From: Cryptomeria japonica | Taxonomy: Eukaryota > Streptophyta > Pinopsida > Cupressales > Cupressaceae | Assembly (NCBI RefSeq): GCF_030272615.1 | Contig: NC_081406.1 | Span: forward strand, 477,738,900-477,802,899 | Direction: 5' to 3' | DNA: 64,000 nt | Shown here: in pieces, positions 22,185 to 31,560 of the stretch | How positions within the stretch are numbered: position 1 is the first letter of the stretch | Layout: each line of letters begins with the position of its first letter | Translations under genes and position numbers: made by a program | The notes under the pieces: generated by a model | Database searches by the model: none | The model's input: only the letters and a program-made list of their open reading frames with translations | Told to the model about the DNA's origin: nothing

Positions 22185-23462
22185 ATGGGGGAGTGCACTG
22201 TGAGGGAACTTACTCACCGGCTTACTCAGTCTGAGCAAGCCTATGATGAGCTTATGGTCAAATATAAGGCCTCTTAGGCAAAAAGGGGAGAACATGCTGA
22301 AAAACTAATGGAGCTAACTGAAAATAGTTCCTTTGATGAAGCAGACAAGGAAGCCCTAATTCAAGAAGTAGAAAAGCTGAATGAATCCAATTCCAACCTA
22401 AGAAAGGAGTTGGAAGGACTGACTATCCGAATGTGTCAAGAGCTTGAGAACCGAAGGAAAGCTGAAGACCTGGTAAAAGACAGAGATCATGAGATCTCCA
22501 AGTGAAAACAAGAAATCTATACCCTAACCGCTCAACTCCATGCGAGCAAGGTGGAAAAGGAAGACATGCAAGGAGAACTAAACATAGCCATCTCTGAGAA
22601 TGCAAACTTGATGGAAACAAATGCTGCTATTTCCAAAGATCTCTCTGAGTCAAAGGAAATACTTGCTAAGTTCAACAAGAGTACTCTTAAGAAAGAGCAA
22701 AAGCTTGAATCGGCCAAACCTATCAGGAATACTGATGGACTTGGTTACTCCATTCATGAGGAAGGTGAGACCTCTGGTGCAAATGTTGAAGCATCGAAGA
22801 AGCAACTAACATTCAAAGGTAAAGGTAAGCAAAAGTTCAAACCTGTTTGCTTAAAGTGTCTTAAAGAAGGACATACTACTAATGTGTGTAGGAGCAAAGC
22901 CTACAATAATTTTCTTTACTTTATAAACAATGTACCTAGATCCAATAAGTTCAATGGTAATTGTTATGCATGCAACAAGTTTGGGCATAGAGCATCTAAA
23001 TGCAGGTCTGTTATGAACAACACTGGAAGATATTCTCAGAGGACTCAAGGAGTTGGCCCGGAACCTTTTGTGAACCGGAATCCCAACTGGTTTAATACCT
23101 TTAATCATCAGTCAGGTAGTGGTGGCTATCAAGCGGCAATCGGATGGAGAGCAATCTGTGTGATTTTTCATTGTCATGGTCACACTATTGCAACATGCAG
23201 GAGGAAGAATGGTAACATGAATAATGGACCATGGAGAGCACCTAGAATGGTCTGCTATCATTGCAACAAACTGGGTCACATTGCTAGATTTTGTAGAACA
23301 AGAAAGAACATATTAGATGACATACCGGTCACTCCAGAAGGAAAGATTGATATTGAAACTGTTCAAGTGGTTATGAACAAAACCTAGAAAAAGAAACCAA
23401 CAGTTTTGCATGAAGAACCAGTTTCTGCACCTAGTGTGGAAATCACGGAACCAACAAACTAA
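22185..23462 (+). pseudogene. N-C ORF1: coiled-coil protein with four CCHC-type zinc knuckles
   Basis: 425 codons plus a stop, in one frame from MGECTVRELTHRL to EITEPTN, interrupted only by TAG at about 22276 (KAS-stop-AKR), TGA near 22503 (SK-stop-KQE) and TAG near 23385 (NKT-stop-KKK). The N-terminal half is charged coiled coil; a basic linker follows. The knuckles are CLKCLKEGHTTNVC (intact), CYACNKFGHRASKC (intact), CVIFHCHGHTIATC (second Cys is F) and CYHCNKLGHIARFC (intact). Nucleic-acid binding is implied by the knuckles. By position it would be the particle or RNA-binding protein of the element, or an accessory RNA chaperone. It aligns residue by residue with N-B ORF1 and, more distantly, with N-D and N-G. 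Confidence 0.87.
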
Positions 23463-23905
23463 GCAACATAAAAGCTTAGGGGGAGCAATCGGTGAAATAC
23501 TTGAAACCCCTAGTTTACACTGGTAAAAGACCTTAACTGGTATGTGATACCTGTCAGTTGATAGAAGACTGGAAATGGTAAAAGGCAAATTAGGGTTTAC
23601 GCCCTAATAGTGGAGCATTTATTATGGTAGGTGGGGAACCTATTTAAAAGGAATTTTCAAATCATTTCTCACTTATCATTTTTTGAGCGAAGAAGTTTTT
23701 CAAGTGCAGAGCGAAGAAAAGCGATTTACATGATGATTCAAGGAGTCTATCAAAAACCTGAAGAAGAATCTGAAGCTAACATCTACTAAAGGAGAGTAGA
23801 ACACAAAGTGGTCTCTTTGCAACCGAAGAAGTGTGAAGTGTAGTTCAAATTGTGAAGCCCTAAATTTCAATCTACAAAGGTATCCTTCAAAATTATCTAT
23901 TTATC
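23463..23905 (+). promoter_or_regulatory. N-C spacer with TATA-like box upstream of ORF2
   Basis: No gene. ATTAGGGTTTACGCCCTAAT at 23589-23608 can fold into a hairpin and includes a telo-box-like TTAGGGTTT. TATTTAAAAG at 23641-23650 lies 265 bases before the ORF2 start. The order and spacing equal those of N-B, while the rest of the spacer is less conserved. This suggests a promoter for a separate ORF2 mRNA; not proven. Confidence 0.55.
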
Positions 23906-26900
23906 ATGGCTTCCGTATCACATGATAGCTCTAGTACACCCGTTGATTCTATGGACTTCATTAAATGAAAGTCAAAATACAATGCCCTGTCTCAAGTACC
24001 TGTTGGTGTTATAGTAGAAGAAGGCATTTTCGATTACATAGACTGCAAAATCGAAGACCTAGGGTCTCTTGTAAACCATTCATAGCTGAGCTTATTCTAC
24101 GGAAAGGATAAGAAGATTAAACCGGAATTCAACATTCTGTAAAGGAAGAAACTTCATAATGCAGTTTATTTTCTTGAAGAATTTTTGGATGATCACATTC
24201 GCATTATTCTAAGCAGTGTACATGGTGATAAGATGTACCTAGAACGGACACATGATATCACACCAGAAGCGATTCATGCCATCACTAGTTTCTGTAACAT
24301 AGGAGAAGTGCCAGCCCTAAGGAAGGTCAGCAAGACTAAAATGTCCAAGCTCACCAGTTCAGTGAGCGACTCATGTGGAATGACCATCAACTCAATCAAG
24401 GACGAACTGGTGAAGTATGCCTACATGGTGATAGGTTACTGGATGTTCTTTGCTAGCAGAATTAATTTTCTCTTTGCTACAACGGTAAATGCCACTTATA
24501 GGATGATCAAGGAAGATGCATCATTTGATTTGTGCACTTGTATGCAAAGACAACTTATGTTGAATCTTAAATCGATCAAATAGGACAATGCACTAAGATT
24601 TAAGTTCAGACAACTACTGGTTGGTTTGTTCTTTTACTTCCAAGGCTACTTTCCAGGAATAGGTGACATTCAGTGGTCTGCTGACCAACCGGTGACAAAA
24701 CAAATCAAGGAAAGCCTATAAGTGGTTGGAACTGGCTATCCGGAAGCACTGAACAAATACTTTGATGAGTTCAGATGCAAGATGAGCCAAAGGATAAGAA
24801 TATCCGGTGACATAGTCAAAAAGTATGAGGAAGACATCTGCTTCACCATCAAAGTGGATGAATGCATAATGGAGGTTGTTGAGCCTAGGCAGGAAGAAGT
24901 GGAGCCTATGGGCTATGAGGTAATGTATGATATGCTGGATGGGTATGCTTCTACCCTAATTGCCTCACCCCTTGATCCTAAGGAAAAGAGAACCGACACC
25001 TATTTGGAAAGGGTTACACCGGTTGAAGAACCCTCAGAAAAGAAAGGAAAGGCAATACCTTCAGCATTGACACTGGTTACTACAACCAGTCCAAAAGTGA
25101 CCAAGCGGTCACCAACTAAGAAGAAACCAGAAGTTGCACCTGCCAAAGTCTTTGAAAGGAAGCCGAAGACAAAAAGCCAAACTGTGTCAAAAGAACCACC
25201 TAAGAAGATGACTAGGCAAATGAAGAAAAGGACAAAGAATGAACTGACAACATCTGCAGTGGTAAATATTGATATTTATTCTTACAAACCTTTGACACAT
25301 TGTCAAAGAACTATAAATAATATTAGGAGAAAATTGCTAAATGATTTAATTGATTGTTTTGATGACTTCAATGATAATGAAAAGGAAGAAGTTGAATAGG
25401 AAATCATTAAGTATTTATGTGTAAATGACCAGTCACCTTCAAAAATTAGATCTGAGACACCGGATTTTTTGTATAATTCTTTAGACAACAAATGGCACAT
25501 TGCCATAGAAAAGGAATAGGAAACAAGGGAGGAAATATTTGCTCAATATTTCCCTGATGTATCAAATTCAGAACTTTTTGAAGTTATGAATAAATACAAA
25601 GGCCTCTTCTTCATGAGAAGAAGAAGACTCATGTTATTGGAAGGAAAGGTTCATGAAGTGATAAAAGATACACATACTCATGCTCAGGAAGCTCTAAAGA
25701 TGCACCAAGTGGCTGAAGCCAACAAGAAAGTTGAGCAAGAACCAAAAACTGGCAAACTGGATGAGGTGTATAACAATGAAGGAGAACCGGTCATAGAACA
25801 AATGGACCCCATTAATGTTGACACCTTAGATGGTAAAAATGTTACTCAGGGTACATCATCAGAAGGAACAAGATATGAGAAGAAGGCAGAACAAGGAAAG
25901 AAGCAACAGGAAGAAGAAAAGAAGAAATAGGTAGATGAAAAAGATAAGAGAAAAGAGGAGGAAAAGAGGAAAGATGAAGAGGATAAGAGAAAAGAAGAGG
26001 AAAAGAAGAAAGAGGAAGATGATAAGAGAAAAGAGGAGGAGGAGAAGAGAAGAGAAGAGGAAAACAAGAAACAAGAGGAAGAGAAGAAGTAGAAGGAAGA
26101 GGAAAAGAAAGAGGAGGAGAAGCGGAAGGAGGAAGAGAAGAAACAAGATGAGGAGAAGAGAAAGAAGGAAGAGGAAAAGAAGAAGGATGAAGAAGAGAAG
26201 AAGTGAAAAGATGAAGAGAAGAGACAAGAAGATGAGAAAAGAAAGAAAGAAGAAGAGGAGCAGAGGAAGGCTCAAGAAGAGAAGCAAAAAGCTAAGGACA
26301 AGGAAGCAGCGGCAAAGAGCACACAGGTGGAGACCCCAATGGCAACCGGTAGTCAGGCTAAATCGGCTGACATTACCAGTCCTATTGACCTCCAGTCTGC
26401 AAATGAGTTGGAGCTGTTGTAGAGAATTAAGCTTGCTCAAGAGCGAACGGATGCTCTAAGGAGGAAAAAGGAGGAAGATGTTATCCAAATTGCGGTGGAG
26501 ACACTTACCAGTTTGATACCCGATACGAACCTTCCCAGTACTGATTCCTCACTTGCACAATTGAAGCTCCTATGTACAGTTGTAGAAGACCAGGTGCAAA
26601 GCTTGGAAGAGGTCGCAGAAGCAAATGACAAGAAGGCACATCAAAAGGCTCTGGACACTGCCTTGGTGAGAAAATTAATAGATCTCCGGTCTGATCTCTA
26701 GAAGGCACAGAAGGACATTTAAAATACAATGAATGAGGGCAATCTTCTACTCAACAAGATTTGTCAACCTCATTTATTCTGTGATGATGTGCTCACTCAG
26801 AAGGACAAATTGAAAACTGATATGCAGTCATTTATTAGCAATTTCAAGATGCCCTATGACTCCTTCTCCACCTATGGACAAACTGTTCACCGACTTCAAC

Positions 26901-27193
26901 TTCAGTTTTCAAGACTAGAGGTAGAGATAAGCAACCAGACACAAAATTTGCAGGAACTTCAACTGGTCCTACTGCCAAGACTGCAAATTCTCCAGAAATG
27001 ATAACTAAATCTTGACGCCCTAACGGTCACTCAAGAAATGAGCATGATAGATGCCATGGAAGAATAGGTCTCCCAGATGCAGACAGAGAAAGAAGTGGCT
27101 ACATCCCTTCTTGAGTCATGGTCCTTATCCATGAACCAATTTTTGCAGGACATTAAATCAGTTTTTGACAAATTTTACTCTTTAATGTCATAA
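23906..27193 (+). pseudogene. N-C ORF2: large protein of unknown function
   Basis: One frame of 1,096 codons, MASVSHDSSSTPVDSMD to KFYSLMS, without frameshift but with about 16 stops. Parts in order: a conserved N-terminal domain (IRIILSSVHGDKMYLERTHD, ITPEAIHAITSFC, KLTSSVSDSCGM, ASFDLCTCMQRQLMLNLKSI, LRFKFRQLLVGLFFYFQGYF, YEEDICFTIK, EEVEPMGYEVMYDM); a basic linker near 25010-25250 (KKKPEVAPAKVFERKPKTK); a second conserved block (LTHCQRTINNIRRKLLNDL and NKYKGLFFMRRRR); a long K/E/R helix; and a C-terminal coiled-coil region (LLNKICQPHLFCDDVL, LQELQLVLLPRLQIL). No catalytic motif known to me is present. A structural or nucleic-acid-organising role is only a guess. Confidence 0.87.
25865..26320 (+). 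repeat. K/E/R-rich tandem helix repeats inside N-C ORF2
   Basis: Degenerate tandem units of 15-30 bases built on GAGGAAAAGAGGAAAGAT encode KRKEEEKRKDEEDK-like repeats, the composition of a stable single alpha helix. N-B has a shorter version at about 17240-17450. The strong strand bias (purine-rich plus strand) creates long false ORFs in other frames on both strands. Confidence 0.8.
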
Positions 27194-27464
27194 ACACATA
27201 TTATTTTAATACTCATGAAACACGAGTTAGCCTGCAATATGTTTTTGTCATTGTTGGCAAAGGGGGAGAAGTATATAAATTTTGATGCTTTGATGTATAC
27301 TTTCATGTTATTTCTATTAAGGGGTAGTATACATTGCATTTTCTGCAAAAGGGATAGTGCATATGCTTAGGGGGAGTAATTTTGATTATGGCATATTCTT
27401 TATTGTAGAACACTTAGATGTCAAAATTTTCCTAAGTGTTGCCATCAATGCCAAAGGGGGAGAT
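27194..27464 (+). other. N-C 3' untranslated region with two polypurine tracts
   Basis: Internal tract GCAAAGGGGGAGAAG at about 27258-27272 and terminal tract CCAAAGGGGGAGAT at 27451-27464. The surrounding GTTGCCATCAATG is shared with the other copia-type elements. No gene seen. Confidence 0.8.
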
Positions 27465-28617
27465 TGTTGGCATTTTTGATGACTATGTTGTGATTGTCAT
27501 TGATGGACACACACTTGCTATGAGATCACTTTTTGTATGTATGAGTTAAAGCTCAACCGGTATGATGTATTATAGTCTTTAGACTACCAGTGTTTTGTAG
27601 AAAGTATTTACCGATCTGAAACAGTATGAAGATCCCAAGCAGTTTGAGGATCTCAAGCAGTAAGAAGGAGTGAAGTGGCACAACTCATTTCCTAGTCTTT
27701 ATTTTGTCAAACCGGCAACCAGTATTTTAGTTAAAACCGGTATTTTGTTTGAACCAGTAATACTTTGTGATGAGTTACCAACCAACATTTTGCGATGAGT
27801 TACCATTCACCGATTGTTTTGCGGTGCCGACACTCTAGTGGTGCTTTTTGTGTCATGTTACCAAATATGTCTAGATGTATTGAACCTAGGAAATTGTATT
27901 GTAATCCTATTGGATTGACATGAAATCAGATTCCTTTATAAGGACATCATGTCTAGGGTTTTTAGAGGTTGTGAGGGTTTAAGGTGGTTGATGAATTTTT
28001 TTGTAAGTGAGAATATAGAAGAGAAGTTCATGTTTGTGAGAAAAAGGTAGAGTATGAATGTGTTGAAGACTAAAGTAATGCTGGAATGCATTAGGAATGA
28101 GCTATCAAGGATCTAATCAAACAATCTGTGCTATTTGCTAGATCACTCACTTGTTGATTACTCATATCTTCGACAAGTCTGAAGTCCTTAACTGGGTAGG
28201 CCCAAAAAGCCTTTTGTAAATCCTCTAACAAGGTGGTTCACATCTATGGATCTAAAATCCTCTAGAAAGGTAGTCCTTAATCAGACTTATCTCCTAACAG
28301 AGATTGAGATTCCTAACAGGATCTATTTTGGTAAAGAACATTGTATGACCTTAACCGGTTTGGTTCCTATTCTATAGATAGTTACTTGTGAGTTTCATCT
28401 CACCGTGGTTTTTCCCATTTGGATTTCCACATCAAAATATCTTGTGTTATGGTGTTTGTGCTTCTGTGGGTGAATGCATTATTTCCTATTTGGTTTGCAT
28501 GTGTGCTAACTGGTTTGCTTGCTAAACTGCTTTACCGGTTTACTGTTAGAATAGTAAAGTGTTTAAGTACAGAGATTTTTGGCATACTTATTCACCTCCC
28601 CCTCTTAGTATTTATCA
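27465..28617 (+). repeat. 3' LTR of N-C
   Basis: 1153 bases, TGTTGGCATTTTTGATG to TATTTATCA. It lacks about 18 bases that the 5' copy has near 21062-21079, a likely small deletion between short repeats. Confidence 0.92.
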
Positions 28618-28622
28618 ACTTG
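28618..28622 (+). repeat. Target-site duplication of N-C (right copy)
   Basis: ACTTG, identical to 20962-20966. Confidence 0.9.
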
Positions 28623-29090
28623 GGGGCACATTTCATTTACGCTATCATATCCTTTTTGACCTTCATTGCTCCATTATCATGTCATATCCTATTGTACCCC
28701 TATCATACCCTCATGTCCATAATCCCTTTTCCACCTTTGATCTTGACAAGGTTGATGATCTTTATGAATGTCATGCATCCTATTCACAACTTTTAGTCTA
28801 TCATTGCTTTTGGTCTTTATCCATTAGCTTATTACAACCTTTCATCCATATTACTTGGCTTATTACAAACTTTCATCCATATTGCTTGGCTCATTATGAC
28901 CTTTCTTCCATATTCCTTGGCTTATTGAAACCTTCTATCATTATCCCTTAGCCTATCACATCCTTATCCCCTAGTCTATCACATCCTTATCCTATTCATG
29001 TCTCTTATCCCTTTTTGATCTTGCTTATCCTATCCATATCCTATCACTATCCATACACTCTTTTTGTCCCTTGATCTTGATTTGACATAA
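28623..29090 (+). pseudogene. Ty3-I P/Q-rich ORF, segment 3 (C-terminal part)
   Basis: When N-C and one ACTTG are removed, the frame of segment 2 (MKFLHTIL) continues directly into GGTFHLRYHILFDLHCS and stays open to about 28950, then past a TAG at a likely Q codon (P-stop-PITSLS). The composition is rich in S, P, H and Y with repeated words such as SYPHVHNP and SHPYPIHVSYP. Tandem-like repeats of about 30 bases built on TTATTACAACCTTTCATCC lie at 28825-28930. Where the protein ends is unclear. With segments 1 and 2 the frame covers roughly 1,080 codons. No known domain is visible. Confidence 0.45.
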
Positions 29091-30572
29091 GGACGTAAAA
29101 TGCAAACATGGTTTCAAAAACCTCTTGACATGTCCCTCATGCCATGTGATTGCCTTACATTGTCATATCCAGTCCCTAATAAATGGCCTTTGTCTTCCCT
29201 TATCCACCAACATTTTCAGCAAGCTTATTTATTCATTTGTCATATTCCTTACCTTTCTAGACACTAGGGGCAAAATATATAAAAATCAAATAATGTCTTG
29301 AAAAAATCCCTAAAAATCAAATAATGTCCTGAGAAAATAACTAAAAAAATTGCAAAAAGTGTTCTGAAAAAATCCATAAAAATTGCAAAATGTCCTGAAA
29401 TTTTAAAAAATGGAAAAATGTCATAAAATCATTACAAAAATATCATAAAAACGTCCTAAAATAATTCAGAAACATTCATAAAATATCCTAAAAAATTCCC
29501 TAAAAAACAAATATATTCAAAAACCCTAAAAAATGGAAAATATTAAAAATACAAAACAAACGCTTTCATAAATTGTTGCCTTTCAAACATTTGAGTGGAC
29601 ATCAGACATAAAACATAACACTATGCTTAAACAAATCATGCATTAACAGATGAACTATTCAACCAACCGAGCATTCAAACTGATCGAACTTCTTGTATCA
29701 ATCAATCAACATCAATATCATTTGTCCTTTGTCAACATTATCATGGGTCTTATACAAGGTGTAACATACTCGAAACCAGACTGTATCCTATCTTAGATAG
29801 GGTACTACATTCCTTGAAACTAGACAACATGATCGTCCTTTTATCACAACACTATCACTTTGGCAACAAAGATCAGAATGTTTGTTTGAATTTGTGAGTC
29901 TTATCTTTTTATTGATTTATTTTTGGCTTCGACCATGTTCCTATGTTTCTTGATGATGTCACTGAGTGATTTAGAGTGGTCATGATGGATCATGGTCCTT
30001 TTCTGTTTATGTCTTCTATTTGTGGAGTGTTTCATAATATTCTGGGGCAAGTATGTCTGAGGATTTTTGAACCATTCCTTGTCTGTGAACATGTCTGTCT
30101 TACGCAAAGGGATTGCATTATCACCCTGGCCTTCATTGCCATGGTGTGCCACATCCATTTTGCCATATTAAATAAAGGTTCTTGCCTACTATTTGCATTG
30201 TGAAACCAAGATTTCATCACATTAATCATTCTTCACTTCTCACTTGCATTTCTTCTAGCTAACATTTCTTATATCTCATCAATCCTTCTATCTATTCATC
30301 AAGTCAATCAATATCATGCTATCTATTCTCTTTGGTCAATTGAGAATTTCTTCATTTGATACCAATCACCCATTGTCTACAATCAATTAACATTCTTCAC
30401 TTCTGACTAACCATTCTTCTCTTCTTTAGAGAGATCATTCATTTCTTTCATACATAAACAATCTCTCGAGGGGGCATCCCACCTCCATCCTGTCATTTAC
30501 TGGGGCATGATTTCTCAAATTTTGTTCTTTGAAACAACGCTCAAAATTGCATTGTCTCAAAGAGGGGCAAAA
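29091..30572 (+). other. Ty3-I 3' non-coding region and polypurine tract
   Basis: No convincing gene. 29270-29560 is A-rich with a repeated phrase of about 30-35 bases (AAAATCATAAAA- and TCCTAAAAA-like words, AATAATGTCCTGAAAA). The rest is AT-rich. It ends with the purine tract AGAGGGGCAAAA (30561-30572) that abuts the LTR. Confidence 0.6.
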
Positions 30573-31557
30573 TGTAGACACTAAAAAATGGTCAACACCT
30601 ATGTCTCGTATTTTTAACATAGCATGTGCATAGTGCCTCCTAGGTTTAATTAATTAATTAAACCCCCTTTTACTAACAATTCTTCTAAGTCCTAAATAGA
30701 TAAATTTAATAATTTATTTATTTGTCCTCTTTGTCCATTAATTAAATAAATTCATTTTATTTAATTAACCAATTCATAAATATGAGCAATAAGTTAATAA
30801 ATCATTTTAATTAATTTATCATATTTATCTTCCTCCAAAATAAAGATAATTAATAAATTAAATTTACTAATGCATCTTTATTTCCTTCTTTTCTTAATCT
30901 TTTATTCTTCCATTATATCTTCTTATATGGAGATATTTAATATTTTTTAATTATTAAATCTTTTCATAAAATCCTCCTACTTTTTGAATTTTGAAACTTA
31001 TATCTTTGCTTAATTTTCAAAAATCAATCTTTTTGGTAATATCTCATTAATCTTAATTTTAAATTCCAAAATGACGTATGCATCTCCAAAAATATTCTTG
31101 CTATTTCCAACCTACTAATTTGGTATGTATGAGAAGATAGTCAAAGATTTTATTATTTATTTTCATAATATCTTCTCATTTACTTTCTTCTATTTTCATC
31201 CTTTCTTGAATGGCAGTTCTATTATGCACTAAATCTTGTCCATTGATTATTTTTCAGTCTCAAATCAATCTTGGCCATCCAGTCAATCCCCTATTTTTCT
31301 ATAAATTGGACTCCTTTATTCATCATTTTCAACCATTCTCCTAGCATCCTCGCACAGTCAAAATCAATCTTGCTTCATGCTTTTGTACTTGTAGGTGAGA
31401 TCCACACAAATCCGCTATTTGGAGGAGAAAGGAGAACAATGGAGGTCAAGGAAGGAGTTTTCTTCATATGGTTTGCATGTTTATGTTGAAATCTTGATTT
31501 TCCTTCTTTTATTGCATGTATTGGGATTTATTTAATAGTCTTTTAGTTTTTGTGGTT
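30573..31557 (+). repeat. 3' LTR of Ty3-I (right end lost)
   Basis: It starts TGTAGACACTAAAAAATGG, directly after the purine tract. It has AT-rich U3 sequence with many TTAATTAA words, a TATA box CTATAAATT at 31299-31307, and GTAGGTGAGATCC at about 31391. LTR-J at 62282 shares the start, the TATA box and the GTAGGTGAGATCC motif in the same order. It ends at about 31557, where minus-strand N-D sequence begins. Confidence 0.75.
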
Positions 31558-31560
31558 AGC

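Larger units (their letters stand above)
20967..28617 (+). mobile_element. N-C: non-autonomous copia-type LTR element with ORF1 and ORF2, no pol
   Basis: A complete element bounded by a perfect ACTTG duplication, with LTRs of 1168 and 1153 bases, primer site, ORF1, spacer with TATA-like box, ORF2, and internal and terminal polypurine tracts. It is a sister of N-B with the same gene order and no pol. Of the copies here it keeps the best zinc knuckles and a whole ORF2 frame without frameshifts, so it is the best reference copy in the window. Confidence 0.92.
10546..31557 (+). mobile_element. Ty3-I: Ty3-type element with a long P/Q-rich ORF, hosting N-B and N-C
   Basis: After removing N-B and N-C, one continuous sequence remains. 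A low-complexity ORF runs through 10671-12259, 19771-20966 and 28623 to about 29090. An AT-rich tail follows, then a purine tract AGAGGGGCAAAA at 30561-30572, then a Ty3-type LTR beginning TGTAGACAC. No gag, RT or integrase is visible in it, so it is either a non-autonomous Ty3 relative or the 3' part of a longer element. Its 5' end is lost at the Copia-3 junction, and its LTR is cut at about 31557. Confidence 0.6.

Noticed and set aside
25859-26459. A 193-codon leucine/phenylalanine-rich minus frame and a 174-codon arginine/lysine-rich plus frame
   Set aside because: Both are shadows of the K/E repeat in N-C ORF2. The true frame is the one continuous with the conserved ends at 23906 and 27193.
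12260-28617. N-B and N-C as env-bearing or complete copia elements
   Set aside because: No signal peptide or membrane segments in ORF2 and no pol motif in any frame between the LTRs.
29970-30230. Short open frames on both strands (65-85 codons)
   Set aside because: No motif, no conservation elsewhere in the window, and they lie in the 3' non-coding region of Ty3-I.
30640-30900. MITE or hairpin element in the TTAATTAA-rich stretch
   Set aside because: The AT-rich words are part of the Ty3-I LTR and similar words occur in LTR-J and the Ty3-H LTR; no terminal inverted repeats were found.
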